This document shows, in pieces, positions 14,326 to 23,304 of a DNA stretch of 64,000 nt; the stretch's first letter is position 1; each line of letters begins with the position of its first letter. Below the pieces are notes generated by a model, which saw nothing but the letters and a program-made list of their open reading frames with translations, ran no database searches and was not told where the DNA came from. The translations under genes were made by a program, and so were the position numbers. This DNA is from a virus: positions 1-64,000 of the IMG/VR virus record IMGVR_UViG_3300021139_000007. One strand, 5' to 3'.

Positions 14326-14985
14326 ATGAAATTACTTTACAAATTTGCTTCACGTTCAAGACCCGAAAAGTTTTTTAAATGTTTAGATAACATTCAATCA
14401 CTTTCAAGGCATGATGAATATCTTATACTTTGTTCATTAGATAAAGATGACGTAAGTATGAATACACCCGAAGTAATTTCAAAATTAACCACATATAAAA
14501 AGGTACTACCTATTTGGGGAGAATCTAAAACAAAAACAGAAGCCATAAATCGTGATATAAACCTAATTAATGATTGGGATATTCTACTCAATCATTCAGA
14601 TGACATGGTTTTTACTAAAATAGGTTTTGATTTAGATATTATTGAAGCGTTTAAAGACTTCGATGGATTAGTACATTTCCCTGACCAAGTAGCCAAAGAA
14701 AAACTGATTACATACGCTATGATGTCTAAGGAATATTTTAATCAATTTGGTTATATTTATCACCCTTCTTTTATTTCTGTTTATAGCGATAATTATCAAC
14801 AGTACATAGCAAAAAAAACAAATAAATATAAGTTTGTTGATAAGCAAATATTAAGACACGAACACCCTATTTGGGGCTTTGGTATAGCAGACGAACTTAA
14901 TAAAAAGACGGAAGATAAGCGCACATACGAATTAGACCGACTTACATTTGAACGATTAAAAAAAGAATTTGATGAAAAAAATTAA
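14326..14985 (+). CDS. GT-A-type glycosyltransferase-like protein
   Basis: About 219 residues from the ATG at 14326 (a TTG directly before it is less likely). It reads as a GT-A fold: FASRSRPEKFFKCLDNIQ for the first nucleotide-binding strand and helix, then DWDILLNHSDDMVFTK where the SDD replaces the classical DxD metal site, and a later HEHPIWGFG region. Similar proteins sit in many phage sugar-transfer clusters. It overlaps the next gene by 14 bases. Donor and acceptor sugars cannot be read from the sequence. Confidence 0.65.
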   Translation: MKLLYKFASRSRPEKFFKCLDNIQSLSRHDEYLILCSLDKDDVSMNTPEVISKLTTYKKVLPIWGESKTKTEAINRDINLINDWDILLNHSDDMVFTKIGFDLDIIEAFKDFDGLVHFPDQVAKEKLITYAMMSKEYFNQFGYIYHPSFISVYSDNYQQYIAKKTNKYKFVDKQILRHEHPIWGFGIADELNKKTEDKRTYELDRLTFERLKKEFDEKN

Positions 14986-15553
14986 ACTATCTATACTCAT
15001 TCCCGTACATAAAATTCACGAATCATTATTCTTTACTTTGTATGAAAATTTAACTAATCAAATACAAAAAGAAAATGCTACTGATGAAGTAGAAATACTT
15101 TATCATATTGACAATGGTGAAATATCAACAGGGTCTAAAAGAAACGGTTTATTAGAACAGTCTAAAGGGGAGTATGTAATATTCCCTGATAGTGATGACG
15201 AAGTTCCTGATTATTACATTAGCGAACTTCTTAAAGCGTGTGAAAGTGGTGCAGATTGTTTTGGTATGAATGGTAAAATGACAACTGATGGGCATAGCGA
15301 AATATGTTGGGAACTATCAATGCACAACCCTAATTTAACTGTTACTAAAAATGGTAAACCTTTTTATTTGCGTTCAACAAATCATATTAGTGGTGCAAAA
15401 AGAGAATTAGCATTACAAGCAAAATTCCCCGACTTAAAGTTAGCAGAAGATAAGGGGTATTCACAAAAATTAATACCTCTTCTAAAAACTGAATTTAAAA
15501 TTATACCACCGATGTATCATTACAAATTCACAACAAAAAATAAATTGTATTAA
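14972..15553 (+). CDS. Family 2-type glycosyltransferase
   Basis: About 193 residues from the ATG at 14972. KLSILIPVHKIHESLFFTLYENL is the typical GT2 opening, GEISTGSKRNGLLEQSKGEYVIFPDSDDEVPDYY holds the metal-binding DSDDE, and NHISGAKREL with AEDKGYSQKL provides the later acceptor-side acidic (ED) motif. The protein is a compact GT2 catalytic domain with no membrane segment, so it acts in the cytoplasm on an activated sugar. It overlaps the gene before it. Confidence 0.8.
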   Translation: MKKIKLSILIPVHKIHESLFFTLYENLTNQIQKENATDEVEILYHIDNGEISTGSKRNGLLEQSKGEYVIFPDSDDEVPDYYISELLKACESGADCFGMNGKMTTDGHSEICWELSMHNPNLTVTKNGKPFYLRSTNHISGAKRELALQAKFPDLKLAEDKGYSQKLIPLLKTEFKIIPPMYHYKFTTKNKLY

Positions 15554-15555
15554 TT

Positions 15556-16272
15556 ATGGATAAGGAGTATGTAGTAAGTTTTGCTGATGGGTCAGGACAT
15601 TATGCCAAAGCAATGATGCGTTTAGAATTATCTTTAAAATCTGTATTTTGGACAAACGAGTTCCACATTTTTAAAGGTATAAATGACTATGCTCATATTG
15701 GTAGCCCACAACATAAGAACCAACCTGATAGTGTACCTTATGCTTTCAAGGCTTACTCAATAAAAAAAGCAATAGAAGAAGGCGCAAGGTATATTCTTTG
15801 GTGTGATAGTGTTATTTATGCAACTAAGGATATAACTCCTGTATTCAATCATATTAAAGAACATGGGTACTTATTATTTGATAATATAGGTTATTCTATT
15901 GGGGATTACACTTCGGATGATTGTCTAAGAAAACATGGCATGACTAGGAATGATTCATTTAATCATCCTATGATTATGGCTTGTGTTATGGGATTCGATG
16001 TTCAACACCCAATAGCGAAAGAATTTTTAACCAAATATATTGAAGCAGCATCAGATGGCGTTTCTTATCAAGGTAGTTGGAGTAATGATAATTTAGAAGT
16101 ATCATCTGACATGAGATGTAGAGGTCACAGGCACGACCAAAGCGTTGCATCAATTTTAGGTTACCAATTAGGTATGACTATAAATAATGCACAAGAAACT
16201 TTCTTTGCATATAATGAGCATAAAGGTAAATTAAAAATATCTGATACTGTTTGCCTTTGGAGTGGTCTTTAA
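15556..16272 (+). CDS. GT-A glycosyltransferase-like protein, paralogue 1
   Basis: 238 residues. YILWCDSVIYATKDI carries an aspartate motif where GT-A enzymes bind metal and nucleotide-sugar, and GHRHDQSVASIL near the C-terminus looks like the catalytic-base or metal-ligand segment of GT8-like enzymes. The next gene has the same pair of landmarks (IWLDAGTVI and SHRHEEAVLSTI), so the two probably arose by duplication. No membrane span. Substrate unknown. Confidence 0.6.
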   Translation: MDKEYVVSFADGSGHYAKAMMRLELSLKSVFWTNEFHIFKGINDYAHIGSPQHKNQPDSVPYAFKAYSIKKAIEEGARYILWCDSVIYATKDITPVFNHIKEHGYLLFDNIGYSIGDYTSDDCLRKHGMTRNDSFNHPMIMACVMGFDVQHPIAKEFLTKYIEAASDGVSYQGSWSNDNLEVSSDMRCRGHRHDQSVASILGYQLGMTINNAQETFFAYNEHKGKLKISDTVCLWSGL

Positions 16273-16281
16273 AATGATATT

Positions 16282-16953
16282 ATGAAAAGATGTATAATAA
16301 ATGTTTCTATTGGTGACGATGTATTTGTTAAGTTTCAAGACAGACTAATTAGTTATTGTAAAAAATACATACCTGATATAGATGTATTAACTTGGACACA
16401 AAAAATGCCAATAGGTTCAAAGCCACATAATGAATCAATGTATGGATTCAAAATGTATGCCTTTGAGGAAGCATTTAATATGGGTTATGATTCTGTAATT
16501 TGGTTAGATGCAGGTACAGTAATAAAAAAATCAATATTTCCATTATTTTCATTATTAGAAAAAGATGAAAATGGTGTTTTTACATTATATTCTGATGCTG
16601 ATTTATCTAATTATGTAAATGATAAAACAGTAAAATATTTTGATGTTTCTAGGGATGATATGGACAATCAAAAATCAAAACTTAATTATGGTTTTGTATT
16701 TGGGTTTACAAAAGAATCTGTTGCCTATAAAGAAATGATGATTGCAGAAAATTGTGGTCTATTTGGTACTTTTGAAGAAAATCAAAGAGATACAGAAATT
16801 AATTGCGGTGTTTTATATAATGGTAAATATGTGTCACATAGACATGAAGAAGCTGTATTAAGTACAATTATTCATAAAAGAAAAATACAAATATTCAATC
16901 ATAATGATTTTTATCACATGATATGGTTTGATAACGAAAGAAAATTAATTTAG
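16282..16953 (+). CDS. GT-A glycosyltransferase-like protein, paralogue 2
   Basis: 223 residues. SVIWLDAGTVIKKSIFPLF supplies the aspartate motif and SHRHEEAVLSTIIHKRK the C-terminal histidine segment, both aligned in order with the preceding gene. It lies one base upstream of the FkbM methyltransferase. A DxD-like site built as LDAG is somewhat unusual, so donor specificity may differ from true GT8 enzymes. Confidence 0.6.
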   Translation: MKRCIINVSIGDDVFVKFQDRLISYCKKYIPDIDVLTWTQKMPIGSKPHNESMYGFKMYAFEEAFNMGYDSVIWLDAGTVIKKSIFPLFSLLEKDENGVFTLYSDADLSNYVNDKTVKYFDVSRDDMDNQKSKLNYGFVFGFTKESVAYKEMMIAENCGLFGTFEENQRDTEINCGVLYNGKYVSHRHEEAVLSTIIHKRKIQIFNHNDFYHMIWFDNERKLI

Positions 16954-16954
16954 T

Positions 16955-17569
16955 ATGTACAGTCAAAATTCAGAAGAAAGAATAGTAGGTGATTATTTCA
17001 ATGGTGTAATAGGTACACTTTTGGATATTGGGGCTAATGATGGGAAGACTTTGAGTAATTCATTGTTTTTAATAGAAAAAGGATGGAGTGCTGTGTTAGT
17101 AGAACCATCACCTACAACATTTGGGAAACTTTCTCAACTTCATAAAGGTAACTACAATGTATTTTGTAAACAAGTAGCAATATCTGATTTTAATGGTGAT
17201 GCTGATTTTTTTGAAAGTGGGGAACATTTAGGTAATGGAGATACATCTTTACTTTCTTCTTTGGATAGCGAAGAAATAAAAAGGTGGAGAAATACAACAA
17301 CATTTGAACCAATAAAAGTAAGTGTTGTTGATTGGAATACCTTCTTAAACAACTCACAAATAAAGAAATTTGATTTTATTTCAATTGATGCCGAAGGAGT
17401 AGATATAACAATTCTAAAACAAATGAATCTAAAAGAATTAGGTTGCAAATGTTTAATAATAGAGTGGAACAGTATCCCGCTAAACAAAGATTACATTGAT
17501 GCAATAGTAATCATTCAAGGGTACAAGTTAATACATAAAAACGCAGAGAACCTTATATATGCAAAGTAA
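16955..17569 (+). CDS. FkbM-family methyltransferase
   Basis: 204 residues. The S-adenosylmethionine site is LLDIGANDGKTLSNSLFL near 22-39, followed by VLVEPSP and, later, FDFISIDAEGVDITILKQM, the order diagnostic of FkbM methyltransferases. These O-methylate sugars or small molecules, so after five glycosyltransferases it probably methylates the transferred glycan, perhaps capping it. Its end overlaps the terminase start by 11 bases, joining the sugar block to the packaging operon. Confidence 0.88.
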   Translation: MYSQNSEERIVGDYFNGVIGTLLDIGANDGKTLSNSLFLIEKGWSAVLVEPSPTTFGKLSQLHKGNYNVFCKQVAISDFNGDADFFESGEHLGNGDTSLLSSLDSEEIKRWRNTTTFEPIKVSVVDWNTFLNNSQIKKFDFISIDAEGVDITILKQMNLKELGCKCLIIEWNSIPLNKDYIDAIVIIQGYKLIHKNAENLIYAK

Positions 17570-19556
17570 AAAAATGGAAAAGGACGGTAACATAATACTT
17601 TTGAATGATGGGTTGTATGAGTACACTCCTCCTATTCCTATGCCTAAAGACGAAAGAGAAATACTTAACTATCAATATCCTAAAAAAGAACAAATTTGGC
17701 ATACTCCTAACTATCCTAAAATAAACCAATTAAAAGAGAAAGAAAAGGTAGAATTTATAACTAAAGAAAGGAATAGGTGGGCTGAAGGGGTGTGGTGTTT
17801 TATAGATGGGGAAGCAAAATACTTGACAGGTTTACATTACGAGCATCTTACTCTCAATCATTTTAATTCAAAGAAATTAGACTATTATGATGATGAAAGA
17901 TATATATTCTATTTTATAGATTTAGTAAAGAAATCTCCACAATGCGAAGGCGGTGTTTTCGTTAAACCTAGACGAGCAAAACTTACTACAATAATGTGTT
18001 CTCTATCTATTAGAGAGGTTTTATCAGACTTTTCTAATTATGTAACATTGCAAAGTGATACATTAGATAAGGCTCAAAAAAGCTACATGAATCCTATTAT
18101 AGATTGCTATGTAAGAAGACCTGAATGGGCTAGAGAAAAGTATTACGCCCCTAATGGTAAAAAGCCAAGAAAGTCATTAGAGTTAAACTCTAACATGATG
18201 CAAGAAGAAGGGGAAGAATGGTTAGGTGGTAAAATAAATGTATTCCCAACTATTGCTAAAGCTGTTGATGGATTGGAAGCAATAATGTCTGTAATAGATG
18301 AATTTTCTAAAATAGAAGGTGTTTCCCCTTATGAACTTTATGAAGTACTAAGAAAGGTTGTACAAAATTTTAGAAAGCAAGGAAAGATTTGGGCTTTATC
18401 TTCAAGTGGAGATAGTAAAGATGCGGTAAAAGCAACTATGGATTGGCATAAACTAATTGCCAATTCTAATCCATTGAAAGTAGATAAATTTGGTAAAACA
18501 GTTTCGGGGTTATGGAAATACTTTATTAGTGCGATACATTCTCAATATGTACCAAAAGAATTTACGAATAAATTTGGAATAGTTGATAAAGAAAAAGCAG
18601 AGGAATGGATTTGGAATGAAATAAGAAAATATCCAGAAGGTACAAAAGAGTATATTTATGCCCTTTATAAACTTCCATTGAAAGAAGAACACGCATTATT
18701 ATCTTCGGCAGTATCAAATCTTTTCAGTAAAGTAAGAATAAGTAGTAGATTGACTGACTTAGAAGCGATGTTGCCACATGAAAAGCCTTATGTAAGGGGT
18801 AAATTGGTAGAAGATAGCAATGGTAAGGTTTACTTTGAAAATGATAGTACAGGTTTATGGTTGTGGGCGGTTCATCCTTTTTTTTCGATAGAACATGACA
18901 TTGACACAAGGAATAGATTTAGACTTTATAACCAAGTAATGTTTCCCCCTGCAAACGTAGAAGGGTGTATAGGTTATGACCCTGTAAACTATCCTAAAGA
19001 GAATATAAAAAGTAGTAATTTTTCACAAGCATCATTGTTTGCAAGAAAGAAATTCGATTACTTTAATGGTGGTCAAGACGATTGCGTTGTAGCATTGTAT
19101 TTCGGCAGACCTGATGACCCGCATGACGTAAACAAAGAAGCAATGAAGGCGGCAAAGTACACAGGATTTCCTGTTATGCACGAAAGAAGCGTATCTCATG
19201 TTTACGAGGATTTCAGAGATAGTAATATGTTACCATTTCTAATGAAAGGTACAGATGGGCATTATGGTATAGTTACAAATACTAAAGTAATTAATGATGG
19301 TGTTGCTATGTTGCAATCAAGGTATTCAGCACCTAAAGATGACAATACAAAAGACCAAATAGATACATACCCTTTCGAGGATGGTCTTAGAAGTCTTAAT
19401 AATTTTGACCCTGCCAATACAACTCAATTCGATATTACCATGTCAGAAATAATGTGTGAACATGGTTTAAAACAAATAAGCTATACAAATGTAACGGATA
19501 ACAGTAATTCCCTTAAATTTGCCATTGCTAAAGAAATATTTGCACCAAGAAATTAA
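17559..19556 (+). CDS. terL: Terminase large subunit
   Basis: 665 residues. It powers DNA packaging by ATP hydrolysis and cuts the concatemer. A P-loop-like segment KPRRAKLTT lies near 136-144 (no canonical GK-T/S), Walker B VIDEF near 245-249 and the coupling motif WALSSSGDS near 280. The nuclease part includes GYDPV near 472 with an early acidic residue, then DDCVVALYFG and a late Asp (VINDGVAML). An internal ATG at codon 6 (17574) is an alternative start. Order upstream of portal and capsid is canonical. The length is at the upper end of the family. Confidence 0.87.
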   Translation: MQSKKMEKDGNIILLNDGLYEYTPPIPMPKDEREILNYQYPKKEQIWHTPNYPKINQLKEKEKVEFITKERNRWAEGVWCFIDGEAKYLTGLHYEHLTLNHFNSKKLDYYDDERYIFYFIDLVKKSPQCEGGVFVKPRRAKLTTIMCSLSIREVLSDFSNYVTLQSDTLDKAQKSYMNPIIDCYVRRPEWAREKYYAPNGKKPRKSLELNSNMMQEEGEEWLGGKINVFPTIAKAVDGLEAIMSVIDEFSKIEGVSPYELYEVLRKVVQNFRKQGKIWALSSSGDSKDAVKATMDWHKLIANSNPLKVDKFGKTVSGLWKYFISAIHSQYVPKEFTNKFGIVDKEKAEEWIWNEIRKYPEGTKEYIYALYKLPLKEEHALLSSAVSNLFSKVRISSRLTDLEAMLPHEKPYVRGKLVEDSNGKVYFENDSTGLWLWAVHPFFSIEHDIDTRNRFRLYNQVMFPPANVEGCIGYDPVNYPKENIKSSNFSQASLFARKKFDYFNGGQDDCVVALYFGRPDDPHDVNKEAMKAAKYTGFPVMHERSVSHVYEDFRDSNMLPFLMKGTDGHYGIVTNTKVINDGVAMLQSRYSAPKDDNTKDQIDTYPFEDGLRSLNNFDPANTTQFDITMSEIMCEHGLKQISYTNVTDNSNSLKFAIAKEIFAPRN

Positions 19557-19568
19557 ATAAACAATAAT

Positions 19569-19877
19569 ATGTCAAACGAAAGAAAGTTTAAGTTGATACC
19601 CCAACCTGAAATGGTTATTTTAGAAGAAGTAAAAGTAAAAGAAGTTACCGATGGTGGTATTGTTCTTTCTGATGAAGCTAAAGCAAGTCAGCAAAGAAAA
19701 CAAAACAGAGGTACTATCATTTGGGTTGGTTCTAAAGTTGATTGGCTTAAAGAGGGTGATTTTGTTTCTTTCTATAAAAATGCAGCAACACAACTAACCA
19801 TTGAAGGTGAAGAATTTTCAGAGGTTCACGAAGCCCATGTACTTTGTGTTATGGAAGGTGTTGTTAATAAAAACTAA
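19569..19877 (+). CDS. GroES-like co-chaperonin
   Basis: 102 residues, the normal length of Cpn10. LIPQPEMVILEEVKVKEVTDGGIVLSDEAK is the usual N-terminal strand and the mobile-loop region, then GTIIWVGSKVDWLKEGDFVSFYKN and the C-terminal EEFSEVHEAHVLCVM strand. Phage GroES homologues such as T4 gp31 direct host GroEL to fold the capsid protein. The position between terminase and portal, just before the head genes, supports this. No GroEL gene is in the window. Confidence 0.82.
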   Translation: MSNERKFKLIPQPEMVILEEVKVKEVTDGGIVLSDEAKASQQRKQNRGTIIWVGSKVDWLKEGDFVSFYKNAATQLTIEGEEFSEVHEAHVLCVMEGVVNKN

Positions 19878-19880
19878 AAA

Positions 19881-20570
19881 ATGAAAGACAAAAAAAAGGC
19901 TGCTTTCATCCCACACCCTGATAAGGTACTCATAAAGATTACCAAAGCAAGTATGGATGAAATATTCTACAAGAGAATAGTAAGGGATGATGGGAGTGAG
20001 GTTTCATTACTAAAAACAGTAGAACACAAAGAAGGGTTCGATTTGAAATTTACTCAAAACGTATCAATAGGTCATGTAGTAGCAATAGGAACAAGAGTTG
20101 ATGGAATACATCTTAATGACATTGTTATACTAGATTATTTAGCTTCAAACGATGATGGTAGTCTTATTGGATATATCAATGGTGATAGGTTTATTTCATT
20201 ATCAGCTAAAACGACATACCACGAAAAATCCGCAAAGCCCGACATGAATTTCAGAAAGGCTTATGTAAAAGGTGATTTTGATGAAATATCAAAGATACTA
20301 GGGGTTGTTAGAGGGAAAAAAATAATCGCATTAGACCCTTATGTAGTACTAGCACATGAATCAAATATTATTCAAATGGTATTGCCAAACGGAAGAATAG
20401 TTGAACGTGCTGAACCAATAGTAAGAAGAGAAGTTGTTTCAGGGGTAGGGTTTAAAGATGGAAGTGTTATTTATGTGAAAGATGAAGACCTTTTTGAAAG
20501 AAACATAAGCGATAAAGAGTTTTCTTTTGTATTTAATAAAGATGTTCTGTTAGAAAAAGTATCTATCTGA
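19881..20570 (+). CDS. Second GroES-like protein, enlarged
   Basis: 229 residues. The start AAFIPHPDKVLIKI parallels the Cpn10 first strand, and NVSIGHVVAIGTRVDGIHLNDIVILDYLA with GYINGDRFISL parallels its middle and end, with a long insertion where the mobile loop sits. The second half (from ~125) shows a weaker repeat of the same pattern (DPYVVLAHE..., VVSGVGFKDGSVIYVKDED), so the protein may hold two Cpn10-like units. It starts four bases after the first co-chaperonin. Function as a co-chaperonin or as a derived scaffold factor is inferred. Confidence 0.6.
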   Translation: MKDKKKAAFIPHPDKVLIKITKASMDEIFYKRIVRDDGSEVSLLKTVEHKEGFDLKFTQNVSIGHVVAIGTRVDGIHLNDIVILDYLASNDDGSLIGYINGDRFISLSAKTTYHEKSAKPDMNFRKAYVKGDFDEISKILGVVRGKKIIALDPYVVLAHESNIIQMVLPNGRIVERAEPIVRREVVSGVGFKDGSVIYVKDEDLFERNISDKEFSFVFNKDVLLEKVSI

Positions 20571-20575
20571 AATAT

Positions 20576-20610
20576 TTTGTACTAAAGACAAATATTATTT
20601 GGTACTTTTG
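20576..20610 (+). promoter_or_regulatory. Candidate promoter before the portal gene
   Basis: TACTTTTG at 20603-20610 fits the -7 consensus; TTTG at 20576-20579 is 23 bases upstream, slightly long. The start would be only about ten bases before the GTG at 20626. It falls in a 55-base gap, one of the few breaks in the head operon. Confidence 0.4.
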
Positions 20611-20625
20611 TAAAAAATACTTATA

Positions 20626-23187
20626 GTGGCACAGAATTTAACAGTTAAGGATAACCCTAAAGGTAAACCGCATTTTAACGAAAGAAGTACCTTTTGGTCA
20701 GACTTGCAATATATACCTGTTGAGTATAAAAACGAGTATTGGGCGGCACAAAATTTGTACTTTTTTAAGAAGAATGCAAGGTTATTTTTAGACCCTGCAA
20801 GAGCAAGACAATATCGTTCCACAGATGATTTAAAGTTAGATGATAAAGAATACAAGCAAATGTTCGACCCTATTACCCCAATGGGTAATGGTGGGACAGC
20901 TAATTATGTTGCGGCAGATTGGAAATCTAATCCTATTTATATTCACCTTAAAAATGTAGTTAAGGCAGAAATACAACGTACTTCAAAACAACTAGAGGTA
21001 AATCTAACTGACAAATATGCCCTTACAAGAAAGCAAAAGGATAGCCAAAAGATTTTTTATAGTAGATTGATGCGACAAGTAATCAATTCTGTTAATAAGG
21101 AATTGGGGAAGATGCCATTAACTGAAAGCCAAGACCCATTCAAATATATTGCATCCCAAGCAGTAGAATCAAATAAGAAAAAAGGTCAAGACCCCTCCCA
21201 AGAACAACAACCAAGTGAGATAACTTCAAACTTCAATGACATGATAAAAAATGCCATTGAAAGTGACCAAGACCTTGCATTGTATATGGAGTTGATTTAT
21301 AAAGGGGATTATGAAATAGCACTTGAAAAAGGTATTGACTATTACATGATGAACCTTAACAAATGGAATGAAAGGTGGAGTGATGAATTTATTGATGACA
21401 TAATGCACTTTAATAAGGCTTGTGGGGAATGGTACACCGACTTAGTTACAGGAAGACCCGTAATCGAAAGATTTGTGCCTGAACTTACATGGGTAAGTCC
21501 TTTCAAAAGAAAAGATGGTGAAGATTTGATGTATTACTTTACTGAATACAGCATAACATTTGCAGACTTCGTAAAGACTATTGGTGCTAACTTAGATAAG
21601 CAAAAATTAAAAGACGTATTTGAATACAATAAAACGCAAGGTTCTTGTCATGGATTTGATTGGTTAGATATGATAGACCGTCCTAATAGAATGATGGACA
21701 ATGCCATGATTAGAGTTGGTAGGGCTGCTTGTCTTACACAGGATTATGATGTAGATATGGATGCAGTAGTTCCTAACTATCCACAAACAACAGGTGATGG
21801 TACAGGTATTACATGGGAAACAGGTATGGATAAAGAACCTAAAATGCCACAAAGCACAAAGCATTACAATGTTTGGTACAGCTTCTATTATATCCCACCT
21901 ACAACACAAAGCCTAAGTAATGCAGATTACGCATGGCAAGCACAATTCATATTCGATATTAAAAAGAACCAAGACCAATTAAGGACAGGGGAAGATGGAA
22001 GATATTCAAAACCCCCTTTATTCATTTACGACAATGGCAAACAAGCATCATTTACTGATATGGTAATGGCTTATATGCCAAAAATAAATTACGCATGGTT
22101 TCAATATCAAAACTGTTTGGTAAACGATATTGAAGCTACTGTATTGAGTGATGAACTTATTGGTGGGTTATTGGGCGCAGTTGATGAATCAAATAAAATA
22201 TCAACAGGACTAGATGGAACGCCAACAGGCGGTAATGGGGTTGATGCCTACAAGGAACAATGGAGAATGATACGCCAAAGCGGTACAGGGTTCTTAAAAC
22301 TAACAGATAGGCAGGGCAATCAGATATTAGACCCTAATAAGCTATTTTTCCACATAAAAAACGGATTAATAGAAAAGGCTGAAAAGTACATGAGCCAAAT
22401 GATGTTATTGTACCAACAAATGACACAATCATTAGCTATGACAGATGCAAGGGAAGGTCAAGATACCAAACCTAGAACATCGGTAGCTGCAATAGAAGAA
22501 AGTTTAAAGGCATCAAATAACGCCACATGGTTTATACAAAAGGCTTATGAAGAATTATTAAAGACAGTAGCAGAAAGAATGATTCGCTATATGCTTGAAA
22601 TAATGAGAGAAGCTAAAGAGTATGGGTACACTAAGCGAAGGCAGGAATTTTTCGACATCGTTGGTGAAAGTTATGGGCTTTTGGTTGAAGGTCTTGAAAA
22701 TATCCCACCTGAAAGTATCGGTATGAACATAAACTATGTCGATAATACTGCTAAGAAGGATTTGGTATTTTCACTTGCAACAGAGTTGGTTAAAAATAAT
22801 CAACTTGATTTCAACTTGCTTTATTTATTAATGGGTGCAGACAATTGGAAGCAGTCAATGTGCCTAATGAGAATGGGAATAAAAAGTAAAGAGAAAGAAA
22901 AAGCACATCAGGAGGAACTTCAACATGAGCGACAAATGCAGCTACAGCAAGAGCAACAAAAATCAGCAATGATGATGTTACAAGCCCAAACACAAAGTAA
23001 GGTTGCAATTGACACCAATGTTATGAAATTGAAAGAGGAGTTGGAACAAGTCAAAGGTCAAATAAAAACGATGTCCCAATCAATGCTTCTCGACCAAAGG
23101 GGTGGAAATAAAATAAGCGAAGCAGAAGCTAAAGCAAGATTGGAAGAAGCCGCTAAAGAAAAAGCAAAGTTGCCCCCAATGCAATAA
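20626..23187 (+). CDS. Portal protein
   Basis: 853 residues starting at a GTG. It follows the terminase and co-chaperonins and precedes scaffold and capsid candidates. Its features are those of long podovirus portals: an early Asn/Lys-rich clip region (IHLKNVVKAEIQRTSKQLEVN), a long mixed wing and stem, and a C-terminal helical part. Residues ~760-840 form a Gln-rich coiled coil (QMQLQQEQQKSAMMMLQAQ) like an extended barrel. It forms the dodecameric ring for DNA entry. The call rests on position, length and pattern, not on a signature motif. Confidence 0.75.
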   Translation: MAQNLTVKDNPKGKPHFNERSTFWSDLQYIPVEYKNEYWAAQNLYFFKKNARLFLDPARARQYRSTDDLKLDDKEYKQMFDPITPMGNGGTANYVAADWKSNPIYIHLKNVVKAEIQRTSKQLEVNLTDKYALTRKQKDSQKIFYSRLMRQVINSVNKELGKMPLTESQDPFKYIASQAVESNKKKGQDPSQEQQPSEITSNFNDMIKNAIESDQDLALYMELIYKGDYEIALEKGIDYYMMNLNKWNERWSDEFIDDIMHFNKACGEWYTDLVTGRPVIERFVPELTWVSPFKRKDGEDLMYYFTEYSITFADFVKTIGANLDKQKLKDVFEYNKTQGSCHGFDWLDMIDRPNRMMDNAMIRVGRAACLTQDYDVDMDAVVPNYPQTTGDGTGITWETGMDKEPKMPQSTKHYNVWYSFYYIPPTTQSLSNADYAWQAQFIFDIKKNQDQLRTGEDGRYSKPPLFIYDNGKQASFTDMVMAYMPKINYAWFQYQNCLVNDIEATVLSDELIGGLLGAVDESNKISTGLDGTPTGGNGVDAYKEQWRMIRQSGTGFLKLTDRQGNQILDPNKLFFHIKNGLIEKAEKYMSQMMLLYQQMTQSLAMTDAREGQDTKPRTSVAAIEESLKASNNATWFIQKAYEELLKTVAERMIRYMLEIMREAKEYGYTKRRQEFFDIVGESYGLLVEGLENIPPESIGMNINYVDNTAKKDLVFSLATELVKNNQLDFNLLYLLMGADNWKQSMCLMRMGIKSKEKEKAHQEELQHERQMQLQQEQQKSAMMMLQAQTQSKVAIDTNVMKLKEELEQVKGQIKTMSQSMLLDQRGGNKISEAEAKARLEEAAKEKAKLPPMQ

Positions 23188-23200
23188 ATAACTATATTTG
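23170..23200 (+). promoter_or_regulatory. Promoter at the end of the portal gene
   Basis: TTG (23170-23172), 20 bases, then TATATTTG (23193-23200): a near-perfect Bacteroidota promoter that overlaps the last codons of the portal gene. It drives the candidate small RNA and perhaps the HNH gene. The 14-mer TATATTTGCATTGT starting here reappears inverted at 24719-24706. Confidence 0.7.
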
Positions 23201-23205
23201 CATTG

Positions 23206-23298
23206 TTAATTAGACGTTGACGGGCGTTTTATTATCAATGAATTTATTTGACCTTAATGGGGGATGCGCCGTCACGCTGAACCTGTTGAGGTCTTTTT
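23206..23298 (+). ncRNA. Candidate small structured RNA
   Basis: Between the promoter and the HNH gene lies about 93 bases that stand out as GC-rich. GACCTTAA (23250-23257) pairs with TTGAGGTC (23286-23293) with one G-U pair, enclosing GCG (23266-23268) with CGC (23275-23277), and five Ts follow at 23294-23298, which is a good intrinsic terminator. TGACGGGCG (23218-23226) could instead pair with CGCCGTCA (23267-23274), so two shapes compete. The 5' end is placed a few bases after the -7 box. It could be a regulatory sRNA or a leader of the HNH gene. Confidence 0.5.
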
Positions 23299-23304
23299 AG
23301 TTTT

